Assembly (NCBI GenBank): GCA_028283655.1
Contig: JAPWKE010000002.1
Span: forward strand, 1-40,499
Reading direction: 5' to 3'
Source: Acidobacteriaceae bacterium
Lineage (GTDB): Bacteria > Acidobacteriota > Terriglobia > Terriglobales > Acidobacteriaceae
Length of the DNA stretch: 40,499 nt
Shown: piece after piece, positions 32,373 through 40,154 of the stretch
How positions within the stretch are numbered: position 1 is the stretch's first letter
Layout: every line of letters begins with the position of its first letter
Made by a program: the position numbers and the translations under genes
Notes under the pieces: generated by a model
Database searches by the model: none
Seen by the model: the letters and a program-made list of their open reading frames with translations, nothing else
What the model was told of the DNA's origin: nothing

Positions 32373-33387
32373 CGGGCGTGGCGTTTCCTTTCATGCGTTG
32401 GAAGGCTTCGTGCAGAAGCGAAAGATCGAAGAGGCGTTCGGGCGGCGGCAGACCGATGCGACCGGTGGCTTCGGCGGCGGCGTAGAGCGGGCCGAAGGCG
32501 GCAGGGCTGAAGGAGAAAGGGACCTGCTGGCCCGGCTCGACCTCGAGTTCAAGCTGTCCGATGTTGAGGTCGAGCTGTTGCGCGTAGTCGAGGCCAAGGT
32601 CGCCGCCGTAGCGTTCGGCGGCGAGGCGAGGCGCGAGGGTCTTATCGGCGAGGTTGGTTTCGCGCGCGTGAAGAAGTCCCTGGAGGAAGCCGATGAGCTG
32701 CTCGCGATGGTCGCGGACCATGCGGCGAGGAACGAAGAGCAGCGAAGACGGAACGCGGTAGCCAAGCTCGTAGATCTTGGTGACGAAGAAGTCTTTGCCA
32801 CGCTTGAGGCCCATCTTTTCCAGCGTGCGTGGCTGGTTGGTGATGTAGCAGAAGTACGCGTCGCCCTGGCCTTCGAGCAGCGCTTCCGGCGAGAAGCCGA
32901 CGGGGACGAGCTTGTAGTCGAGCGGAAGCTTGTTGAGCTTGAAGGTGGCGAGAAGTTCGGAGCGCTCGCTGGGGCCTTGCACGAGAAAGCGCGCGCCGAT
33001 CATGTCCTTCGGCTTATGGATGGGGCGCGACGGCAGCGTGATGAGGCCGGTGGGCAGCACGGGAAACTGTGCGGCGATGATGACGAAGTCATTGCCCTGC
33101 AGGACGGCGTCCGTGAAGGGAAGCCACTCGGCATCGCCGAGCGTTGCTTCCTCGGCTGCAACCATCACGACAGGCTGCGGAGCGTTGGGGCCGCCGGGGA
33201 TATAGCTGACATGCGCGCCGGTTTTGGCAAAGTATTTTTGATCGAGCGCGGTCCAGAGATTGCCGTACTCGACGTCAGGAATCCAGCCCAGCGCCCAGAT
33301 GACGCTGTTGGATTGCGCATGACGACAGCCCGCCAGCGAGGCGGCTGAGGACAACGCGGCCAGGTGTAGAAAAGTCCGCCGATTCAA
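32356..33387 (-). CDS. ABC substrate-binding lipoprotein (NMT1/SsuA/ThiY-like)
   Basis: This 343-residue exported binding protein starts with MNRRTFLHLAALSSAASLAGC, a twin-arginine-like signal plus lipobox (Cys near 21). After that comes an NMT1-type periplasmic domain (ALGWIPDVEYGNLW, IPGGPNAPQPVVMVAAEEA, MIGARFLVQGPSERSEL). TTG 33387 is chosen because GAGGA lies 10 nt upstream and the signal starts there; the frame is open to 33546 without a better start. Relatives bind sulfonates, nitrate or pyrimidines. The linked deaminase points to a nitrogen heterocycle (inference). It is the first gene of the operon, and its promoter should lie in 33388-33600. Confidence 0.85.
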   Translation of the reverse strand: MNRRTFLHLAALSSAASLAGCRHAQSNSVIWALGWIPDVEYGNLWTALDQKYFAKTGAHVSYIPGGPNAPQPVVMVAAEEATLGDAEWLPFTDAVLQGNDFVIIAAQFPVLPTGLITLPSRPIHKPKDMIGARFLVQGPSERSELLATFKLNKLPLDYKLVPVGFSPEALLEGQGDAYFCYITNQPRTLEKMGLKRGKDFFVTKIYELGYRVPSSLLFVPRRMVRDHREQLIGFLQGLLHARETNLADKTLAPRLAAERYGGDLGLDYAQQLDLNIGQLELEVEPGQQVPFSFSPAAFGPLYAAAEATGRIGLPPPERLFDLSLLHEAFQRMKGNATPDVRRA

Positions 33388-33722
33388 CGAAGTACGTTCC
33401 TCATTCAGGTGTGAAAAGAGAAAAGGGCACCTGCCGATGAACGCAGAGTTCGCGTTCTGTGCGGGCTTGAACGTGTACAGCGCAGAGAGCTCTGCGGAGA
33501 TGATAGCGCGGTTGGGCGGCGAGACAGAATCATTCCTTCGAATCATGAATTCCGAACAAGTGATTGGACACGGCGTAAATTTTCGGTAATTCTATGCGTG
33601 GGGCTGAAGAAGCTCTTTCCTTTTCGCAACTGAATCCAGGCCTGGAACACCGCAGCAGAGAACTAGCGCGGCGTACTGGCACAACTGCAAGCAGCTTCTG
33701 CTTACCTAGGGAGACCCCTACC
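33388..33722. other. divergent promoter region
   Basis: This region separates the transport operon (leftward) from the cytochrome operon (rightward). Leftward, a TATCAT -10-like box lies in the stretch read as GCGCTATCATCTCC (about 33495-33508). No riboswitch fold such as TPP or purine could be recognised. The rightward gene frame is open from 33594, but the preferred start is 33723. Confidence 0.4.
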
Positions 33723-36533
33723 TTGGCAAGGCGCAGTAGTCGTGTATTTCAAGCCGTATGTTGTAGCCGAGTGCTTCGCGCACTGTTGGCTGTAGCGATT
33801 TTTGTGCCCGTTGCCGGGCACGCCCAGACCGATGCGCAATATACGCAGACGGTGAAACCGATCTTTGACCGTTCGTGCTCGGGCTGCCATATGAATGGCG
33901 GCCATGCTGGCGGTTTGAAGATGGACTCGATGGGTTCGTTGCTGGCTGGTGGCGACAGCGGGGCGCCGGTGAAGTTTGGCAAGCCGGAAGCGTCGATGCT
34001 TTCGCAGGCGATTCACTGGAAGGACGAATCGCTGCAGATGCCGCCGAAGGGCAAGCTGAGCGATGACGATATCGCTGCGGTGGACAAGTGGATTGCGGCA
34101 AGCTCCGCGCCGATCGCGCCTGCGGATGCTCCTGCTGAGACTGCGGCAGCAACTTCTGAGACGAAGAGCCTTCCTGCGGTGGAGGCTTCAAAGCAGCCAC
34201 TGAACCCTGCGTTGACGGCGACGAATGTGGCTGAGGTTAAGCCCGCGAGTTCGCCCGCGCTGGCCGCGGAGCAGGAAGCGTACTTCGAGACATATGTTCG
34301 CCCGGTGCTGGTGAACAAGTGCTATTCGTGCCATGCGGGCGCGGCGAAGGGCGGCTTGCGGATGGATTCGCGCAAGGCGTTGCTGCAGGGTGGCAAGGAC
34401 GGCGCGGTGGTTGTGCCGGGGCATCCTGAGCTGAGCATGTTGGCGACGGCGGTGCACTATGGCGATGGCCGTTTGCAGATGCCTCCGCGTGGCCCGTTGA
34501 AGCCGGAAGAAGTGACGGCGATCGATCAGTGGATCAAGGACGGCCTGCCGTGGCCAGGTGGCGATGTGTCCCCGGTGACGAAGGTGACGGCGGACGCGCG
34601 CAAGTTCTGGTCGTTCCAGCCGGTGGTTCGGCCTGAGGTTCCGAAGGTTGAGTCCACGTGGGTGGACAACGACATCGACCGCTTCATCCTGACGAAGCTG
34701 GAAGAGAAGAAGCTGAAGGTCGGCGAGGATGCGGACAAGCGCACGCTGTTGCGTCGCGTGACGTATGACCTCACTGGTCTGCCGCCGACGACGGCGGAGA
34801 TGCAGGCGTTCCTCGCAGATAAATCGCCGAAGGCGTATGAGCGTGTTGTCGATCGCTTGCTGGCGTCGACCGCGTACGGCGAGCGTTGGGGCCGCATCTG
34901 GCTTGACGTGGTTCGCTATGCGGATACGACGGGCGCACTGGGCGACTTCCCGATTCCACAGGCGTTCAAGTATCGCGACTGGGTGATCGAGTCGTTCAAC
35001 GAAGACAAGCCGTACGATCGATTCCTTAAGGAGCAGATTGCAGGTGATCTGCTGCCTGCGGCGAACGCCGACGAGCATTGGAAGCAGACAATTGCGACAG
35101 GCTATCTTGCCGAAGCGAACGTGGCGGACAACGCGCAGATCTATGACGCGGTCGATAATCTTGGCTCAGCGATGCTGGGCGTGACGGTGAGCTGCGCTCG
35201 CTGCCATGACCACAAGTTCGATCCGATTCCTACATCGGACTACTACGCGCTGGCGGGCATCTTCAAGAGCACGCACTTTCCGCGTGCGGGCAGCGATGGA
35301 ATGCGCTACCAGAGCGAACTGGTGTATCGCGATCCAAAGGCTGCAGCAACGCCGGAGATGGTGGCGTTCCAGGCGCAGTTGAAGCCGATTGCGGATGCGA
35401 TTGCAGCGGTGAACCGGTTGCCGGGAACGTACGACGACCTGATGCCTCAGCTTCAGCGCCGGCGCATGAACCTGTTTGAGCGCGCCCCTGCGATGCCGGA
35501 GTCCGCGTATGCGGTGACGGAGCAGAAGGTGCCGATGTCGGCGCAGATCATGCTGCACGGCGATCCGCTGAACCTGGGGGATGAGGTGCCGCGTGGCACG
35601 CTGCAGGTGCTGGGTGGCGGAGCGTTGCCCGCTGGCACGAAGGGCAGCGGACGGCTGGAGCTGGCGAACTGGGTTGCCAATGCGAACAATCCAACGACGA
35701 CGCGGGTGATCGTAAACCGGTTGTGGCAGGGGCACTTCGGCCGTGGCATTGTGGCAACGCCGAACAACTTTGGTACGCGTGGTATGCCGCCGAGCAACCA
35801 GGCACTGCTGGACTTTCTAGCCAGCGAACTGGTGCGCAATGGATGGTCGATCAAGAGTATGCAGCGCATGATGGTGATGTCGCACGCGTATCGCTTGTCG
35901 GATAAGGACATCCCCGCTGACAGCGAGATCGATCCGGACAACGCGTACCTCTGGCGGCATTCGGTCCTGCGGCTGGATGCGGAGGAGATCCGCGACACGA
36001 TGTTGGCGGACTCCGGTCAGCTTGACCGCACGCCGGGGGGGCAGCATCCGTTCCCGCCGATGGCGACGTGGAACTGGGAAGAACAGAACCCGTTCAAACC
36101 TGTGCTCTCGCGCTATGAAGACCACAAGCGCACCGTGTACATGATGATTCAGCGCACGGTGAAGCATCCGTATATGACGCTCTTCGACGGCGCAGATCCT
36201 GCGGTGAGCACGGATATTCGTACGTCGAGTCTGACGCCGTTGCAGGCGCTTTACTTCATGAACTCACCGTTCCCGCGTCAGTGCGCTGATGCGATGGCGG
36301 CTGAGTTGGAGAAGAAGGACGCAAAGCCTTCTGTGCGGATGGACGAGGCGTTCGAGGTGATCTTTAGTCGTCCGCCAGCGGCGGAGGAACGGAAGCGCAG
36401 CGAAGAGTTTATGGAGAAGGTGAGTACGAAGATGGTGGCTGAGGGAATGGCTCCCGAGGCTGCGCACGAAAAAGCGTTCTCGCATTTGATTCAGGCGATG
36501 TATTCCAGCAACGAGTTCATGTTTGTGCCGTAG
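33723..36533 (+). CDS. PSD1-type cytochrome protein (two PSCyt1 domains, DUF1549, DUF1553)
   Basis: This is a 936-residue exported protein of the Planctomycete-type cytochrome group. The signal peptide ends GHAQ (about 35). Two haem-binding PSCyt1 domains follow: CSGCH at 52-56 with QMPPKG, and CYSCH at 200-204 with QMPPRG. They are separated by an Ala/Ser-rich linker. DUF1549 begins around FWSFQPVVRPEVP (about 296) and includes a third CxxCH, CARCH (491-495). DUF1553 begins around RLELANWVA (about 645) and has the family's LPLEEIRD-like segment (LRLDAEEIRDTM). Relatives are thought to work with DUF1501 proteins in polysaccharide use, but the biochemical role is not established. TTG 33723 is preferred for AGGGAG 9 nt upstream and the signal peptide; ATG 33594 is the alternative and would add 43 residues. 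Confidence 0.87.
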   Translation: MARRSSRVFQAVCCSRVLRALLAVAIFVPVAGHAQTDAQYTQTVKPIFDRSCSGCHMNGGHAGGLKMDSMGSLLAGGDSGAPVKFGKPEASMLSQAIHWKDESLQMPPKGKLSDDDIAAVDKWIAASSAPIAPADAPAETAAATSETKSLPAVEASKQPLNPALTATNVAEVKPASSPALAAEQEAYFETYVRPVLVNKCYSCHAGAAKGGLRMDSRKALLQGGKDGAVVVPGHPELSMLATAVHYGDGRLQMPPRGPLKPEEVTAIDQWIKDGLPWPGGDVSPVTKVTADARKFWSFQPVVRPEVPKVESTWVDNDIDRFILTKLEEKKLKVGEDADKRTLLRRVTYDLTGLPPTTAEMQAFLADKSPKAYERVVDRLLASTAYGERWGRIWLDVVRYADTTGALGDFPIPQAFKYRDWVIESFNEDKPYDRFLKEQIAGDLLPAANADEHWKQTIATGYLAEANVADNAQIYDAVDNLGSAMLGVTVSCARCHDHKFDPIPTSDYYALAGIFKSTHFPRAGSDGMRYQSELVYRDPKAAATPEMVAFQAQLKPIADAIAAVNRLPGTYDDLMPQLQRRRMNLFERAPAMPESAYAVTEQKVPMSAQIMLHGDPLNLGDEVPRGTLQVLGGGALPAGTKGSGRLELANWVANANNPTTTRVIVNRLWQGHFGRGIVATPNNFGTRGMPPSNQALLDFLASELVRNGWSIKSMQRMMVMSHAYRLSDKDIPADSEIDPDNAYLWRHSVLRLDAEEIRDTMLADSGQLDRTPGGQHPFPPMATWNWEEQNPFKPVLSRYEDHKRTVYMMIQRTVKHPYMTLFDGADPAVSTDIRTSSLTPLQALYFMNSPFPRQCADAMAAELEKKDAKPSVRMDEAFEVIFSRPPAAEERKRSEEFMEKVSTKMVAEGMAPEAAHEKAFSHLIQAMYSSNEFMFVP

Positions 36534-36557
36534 CTGCAAGTAAGAGGAGAGTCGTGT

Positions 36558-37952
36558 ATGTCGATCCGCAAGCCGCTTAATCGCCGCGTATTTCTACAGT
36601 CTCTGGCGGGTACTTCGTTTCTATTGCCTGGCATGTTGCACGAGATGATGGCCGAGACGTTGTCGCCTGCTGCAGCCGCAGCCGCGGCCGCGGCCAATCC
36701 GCTGGCTCCGCGTGCGCCAATGTTTCCGGCGAAGGCCAAGCGCGTGATCTTTCTTTACATGAGCGGTGGTGTTTCGCATGTGGACACGTTCGATCCCAAG
36801 CCGAAGCTCGCTGCGGATACGAGCAAGCAGTACAAGGGCGACTTTCTGCATGCGTCGCCGTGGAAGTTCAACCGCTATGCGAGCTGCGGAACGGAGGTCA
36901 GCGAACTCTTCCCGCACGTCGGCTCGATGATGGACGATATCTGCGTCATCCGGTCGATGAACAACGACATCCCGAACCACTCGCAGGCGGTGTTGCAGAT
37001 TCACGGCGGCTCGACGGTGGAGCCGCGGCCGAGTATCGGCTCGTGGTCGAGCTACGCGCTGGGCACGGTGAACCAGGAGCTGCCGTCGTACATGGTGCTC
37101 GCGCCGGAGATTCCTTACGGCGGAGCGCAGTGTTGGGATTCGAGCTTCCTGCCGGCGTGCCATCAGGGCGTGCGCGTGATCCCGGGCCAGGAGGCGATTC
37201 CGAATATCAGCCGCGCGTCAAAGGTTGAGATTCAGGACATGGACCTTGGCCTGATCAACTTCTTCAACCAGCGCAACCTGGCTGAGCATGAAGGCGATAA
37301 GAACCTGGCGGCGCGCATCAAGACTTTTGAGACGGCAGCCGGTATGCAGATGGAAGCGCCGGAGGCGTTCGACATCACGAAGGAAAGCGATGCGACGCTG
37401 AAGATGTATGGCATCACGCGCGATACGAAGAAGGGCTTTGGCTGGCAGTGTCTTGTGGCCCGGCGTCTTGCGGAGCGCGGCGTACGCTTTGTCGAGCTGA
37501 TCGATACGGGATCGGACAAGTACAACAACTGGGATTCGCACCTCGACATCAAGATGCATGCGACGCAGGCGCGCAAGGTGGATCAGCCGATCGCTGGTTT
37601 GCTGAAGGATTTGAAGTCGCGCGGGATGCTGGAAGACACGCTGGTGGTTTGGACGACGGAGTTCGGCCGCAAGCCGGGTGACTCTTCACCGGATGAGCAG
37701 GGGCGCACGCACTGGTCGAAGTCGTACTCCTCGTGGCTGGCGGGTGGTGGCATCAAGGGCGGCATCACGCATGGTCAGACGGATGACTACGGCTATGAAG
37801 TGGTCGATAAATCGGTGGACATTCACGACTTTCATGCGACGATTTTGAACCAGATGGGGCTCGACCATAAGAAGCTTACGTTCCGCCACGCGGGCCGCGA
37901 TTATCGTCTGACGGACGTGGCCGGACATGTGGTGCGGGACATTATTGCGTAG
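36558..37952 (+). CDS. DUF1501 Tat-exported protein
   Basis: This is a 464-residue protein with a twin-arginine signal (NRRVFLQSLAGTSFLLPG, about 8-25) followed by an Ala run. The DUF1501 domain has an alkaline-phosphatase/sulfatase-like fold, with VIFLYMSGGVSHVDTFDPKP at about 63-82, NNDIPNHSQAV, and the later WTTEFGRKPG (about 362-371) and DIHDFHATIL segments. These carry the family's conserved Asp/His residues, possibly metal ligands. The gene lies 24 nt after the PSD1 gene with an AGAGGAGAG ribosome site. PSD1-DUF1501 pairs are a standard neighbourhood in Planctomycetes and Acidobacteria, so the two proteins should work together in the periplasm or on the surface. Confidence 0.9.
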   Translation: MSIRKPLNRRVFLQSLAGTSFLLPGMLHEMMAETLSPAAAAAAAAANPLAPRAPMFPAKAKRVIFLYMSGGVSHVDTFDPKPKLAADTSKQYKGDFLHASPWKFNRYASCGTEVSELFPHVGSMMDDICVIRSMNNDIPNHSQAVLQIHGGSTVEPRPSIGSWSSYALGTVNQELPSYMVLAPEIPYGGAQCWDSSFLPACHQGVRVIPGQEAIPNISRASKVEIQDMDLGLINFFNQRNLAEHEGDKNLAARIKTFETAAGMQMEAPEAFDITKESDATLKMYGITRDTKKGFGWQCLVARRLAERGVRFVELIDTGSDKYNNWDSHLDIKMHATQARKVDQPIAGLLKDLKSRGMLEDTLVVWTTEFGRKPGDSSPDEQGRTHWSKSYSSWLAGGGIKGGITHGQTDDYGYEVVDKSVDIHDFHATILNQMGLDHKKLTFRHAGRDYRLTDVAGHVVRDIIA

Positions 37953-37980
37953 GTTGCAGCAGATAGTTGAAGGGAAAAGA

Positions 37981-38886
37981 ATGCGTCGGTTGATTCGTGT
38001 GATGGCTGGGGTTACAGCCCTGGCGTGTAGTTTTGCCGCAACCGCCCGGGCGCAGTCGCTGATGACGGAGCCGAGCGAGTTGCCGGTGCCAAAGTATGCG
38101 AAGGTCTTCGGGCAGAAAATCCGCTACTACGAGGTTGGCACGGGGCCGACGCTGGTGCTGGTGCATGGTTTCGCGAGTCAGGCGCGGTTCGACTGGGGCA
38201 AGGTGATTGTGCCGCTGTCGAAGACGCACCATGTGATTGCGCTCGACCAGATCGGCTTTGGCGGCAGTGATAAGCCCGCGGTTGATTACAGCATTCAGAC
38301 GTTCGTGGACTTTCTGGGCGAGTTTCTGCGCGTGAAGCACGTCGATCACTTTGATCTGGCGGGCGAGTCGCTGGGCGGATGGGTCGTCGCGGATTACACG
38401 CTGCAGGCCCTGGAGCCGACGAATACGGGCATGTATGCGCTGCCGAAGCCGAGCAAGCTGATTATGGAAGATGCCGCCGGGCACAACGCGATTCATTCGC
38501 CGAGTGGGCTGACGAAGGTGACGGGTACGCTTGCCGAGTCGGCTGGCGTGGCGGTGATCTTCTTTCATAAAGACTGGGTGACGCCGGAGTTTGTTCGCGA
38601 GAACTTCACGATGAAGATGGAAGCCAACGATGGGCAGACCCAACGTCTGCTGCGAGCGAATCCGGCTCTGGATACGGAGACGGTTGGCGATAAGGTTCAC
38701 GCCATTACGATTCCGACGCTGATTGTGTGGGGAGCGGAAGACCACGTGGTGCCGTTGGCTGATGGCAAAGATTACGCGGCGAAGATTCCTAACAGCAAAC
38801 TGGTGATTATTCCTGAGTCAGGGCATGTACCTTCGACGGAGCAGCCGAAGGCGTTTTTGAAGGCTGTGAACGAATTTCTGAAGTAA
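37981..38886 (+). CDS. exported alpha/beta hydrolase
   Basis: This 301-residue serine hydrolase has a signal peptide (VMAGVTALACSFAATARAQ, about 8-26). The fold elements are clear: oxyanion-side HGFASQ, nucleophile GESLGG (S130), acid GAEDHVVP (D254) and GHVPS (H282). ATG 37981 is chosen for the signal peptide and GAAGGG upstream. It starts 28 nt after the DUF1501 stop and likely belongs to the same operon. The substrate is unknown; an ester of a plant or microbial polymer would fit the neighbours. A 10-bp hairpin follows at 38912-38936. Confidence 0.87.
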   Translation: MRRLIRVMAGVTALACSFAATARAQSLMTEPSELPVPKYAKVFGQKIRYYEVGTGPTLVLVHGFASQARFDWGKVIVPLSKTHHVIALDQIGFGGSDKPAVDYSIQTFVDFLGEFLRVKHVDHFDLAGESLGGWVVADYTLQALEPTNTGMYALPKPSKLIMEDAAGHNAIHSPSGLTKVTGTLAESAGVAVIFFHKDWVTPEFVRENFTMKMEANDGQTQRLLRANPALDTETVGDKVHAITIPTLIVWGAEDHVVPLADGKDYAAKIPNSKLVIIPESGHVPSTEQPKAFLKAVNEFLK

Positions 38887-38911
38887 GGGTGAATCTCTTC
38901 GGGTACTAGAG

Positions 38912-38936
38912 ATGGGCCAGCAAAAAGCTGGCCCAT
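38912..38936 (+). terminator. hairpin after hydrolase gene
   Basis: ATGGGCCAGC (38912-38921) and GCTGGCCCAT (38927-38936) form a perfect 10-bp stem with an AAAAA loop, 26 nt after the hydrolase stop. No T-tract follows, but the stability and position suit an operon end. Confidence 0.6.
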
Positions 38937-38976
38937 TCCCATTGATGATTCGTTCGTGGCAGCATTATAGGGAATC

Positions 38977-39456
38977 ATGCGCATACGCAACACCCAGGAC
39001 GCCGACTTCTACCGCTGCGTGGAGATCTCACGTGAGGCGTGGCCATTCTTCAAGGAACGCGAGTCGATCTACCACTTGTTCTGCAAGTTCTTCGCGAACA
39101 CTTCGTTTGTCTGTGAGAACAATGACGGACGTGTGGTGGGGTTCCTGTTTGGCTTTATGAGCCAGGTGAATCCGGCTGAGGCGTATATCCACCTGGTGGT
39201 TGTGGAGACGGCGGCGCAGGGGCAGGGGATTGCGGCTTCGCTCTATGAAGAGTTTATGGAGCGCGTGGAGTGGCTGGGTGCGGACCGTGTGCGGCTGATT
39301 GTGAATCCTGACAACAAGTCGTCGCAGAAGTTTCACCAGAAGCTTGGCTTTGTGGTGGATTTACATGGTCCGACGGTGCTTGTGGAGAGTGTGCTGGCGC
39401 ATGAGAACTACAACGGGCCGGGGCTGCACATGGTGACGTACCTGCGCGAACTGTAG
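38977..39456 (+). CDS. GNAT-family N-acetyltransferase
   Basis: This 159-residue cytoplasmic enzyme transfers an acetyl group from acetyl-CoA to an amine. The acetyl-CoA pyrophosphate loop is QGQGIA (about 77-82), preceded by the beta-4 strand AYIHLVVVE. NPDNKSSQKFHQKLGF (about 109-124) is the usual motif B. The acceptor is not predictable. There is no proper Shine-Dalgarno; a weak -35 (TTGATG, 38942) and -10-like box lie so close that the mRNA may have almost no leader. It lies alone after the hydrolase hairpin. Confidence 0.88.
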   Translation: MRIRNTQDADFYRCVEISREAWPFFKERESIYHLFCKFFANTSFVCENNDGRVVGFLFGFMSQVNPAEAYIHLVVVETAAQGQGIAASLYEEFMERVEWLGADRVRLIVNPDNKSSQKFHQKLGFVVDLHGPTVLVESVLAHENYNGPGLHMVTYLREL

Positions 39457-39471
39457 CGGCGCTGGAAACTG

Positions 39472-39500
39472 TTGACTTAGAGGGTTTTGCCTGCGATGCT
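39472..39500 (+). promoter_or_regulatory. possible promoter of tail-collar gene
   Basis: TTGACT (39472-39477) and GATGCT (39495-39500) are spaced by 17 nt, 60 nt before the GTG start. The -10 match is poor. Confidence 0.28.
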
Positions 39501-39560
39501 TGGCTACCGCGTTCCTGTCGCCTTTTGGCGAGCGGCAACTCGTACCCTGGGGAGTTCTAC

Positions 39561-40106
39561 GTGTCTACACCACTATTGGGATCCATCGCGATGTTTGCGG
39601 GCAACTTTGCACCGCGTAACTGGGCTTTTTGCAACGGACAGCTTATTGCGATTTCGCAGAATGCTGCTCTGTTCTCGATCCTTGGAACCACCTATGGCGG
39701 CAATGGAACCACCACATTTGCTTTGCCGGACCTGCGGGGGCGTTCCCCTATTGGATGGGGGACGGGGCCTGGTTTGAGCACGGTTGTGATCGGAGAAGTA
39801 TCGGGCGTAGAGAGTCTGTATGTTTTGATCTCAAACCTGCCGCAACATGCGCATACAACCATGGTATCGACGGCGGCTGCGACGCTGACTTCCCCTGGCG
39901 CGAGTGCTTATCCTGCCATGATCAACAACGCAAATACGATTGGCCGTGGTGAGTCCCCGACTACCTACAACGGCTACGGTGCGGCCGGTGCGGCAGGCCC
40001 TCTTACGTCCTTGACCGGAGGCAATGTCCCGCTGGCGATACGCAATCCCTATCTGGGGGTGTCGTACATCATCGCACTTCAAGGCATTTTCCCTTCCCGC
40101 AACTAA
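39561..40106 (+). CDS. phage tail-collar domain protein (Mdp-type)
   Basis: This is a 181-residue protein of the tail collar family (microcystin-dependent-protein-like). The family hallmark covers residues about 5-60: MFAGNFAPRNWAFCNGQL, SILGTTYGGNGTTTFALPDL and RGRSPIGWG. The C-terminal half (GNVPLAIRNPYLGVSYIIALQGIFP) is also typical. GTG 39561 is preferred because GGGGAG lies 6 nt upstream and most relatives begin MSTPLLG. Such proteins are found outside phages in many bacteria and occur in single or tandem copies; their role is unclear. No other phage genes are near. A terminator follows. Confidence 0.9.
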   Translation: MSTPLLGSIAMFAGNFAPRNWAFCNGQLIAISQNAALFSILGTTYGGNGTTTFALPDLRGRSPIGWGTGPGLSTVVIGEVSGVESLYVLISNLPQHAHTTMVSTAAATLTSPGASAYPAMINNANTIGRGESPTTYNGYGAAGAAGPLTSLTGGNVPLAIRNPYLGVSYIIALQGIFPSRN

Positions 40107-40113
40107 GAACGCC

Positions 40114-40150
40114 AAGCGATCAGCGTAAGGTACGCGCTGATCGCTTTTCT
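40114..40150 (+). terminator. Rho-independent terminator
   Basis: AAGCGATCAGCG (40114-40125) pairs perfectly with CGCTGATCGCTT (40135-40146), 12 bp with a 9-nt loop, followed by TTCTCC. It ends 5 nt before the first ATG of the next gene. Confidence 0.85.
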
Positions 40151-40154
40151 CCTC

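Noticed and set aside
31110..33348. Two long plus-strand frames (387 and 316 codons)
   Set aside because: Antisense to the amidohydrolase and binding-protein genes; their Gly/Val/Glu-rich sequence is typical of high-GC shadow frames.
33388..33593. TPP or purine riboswitch before the transporter operon
   Set aside because: None of the conserved blocks (for example CTGAGA or the THI-box core) could be found on the minus strand.
39561..40106. Prophage remnant because of the tail-collar gene
   Set aside because: Isolated gene with its own terminator and no other phage genes nearby; family members are common outside phages.
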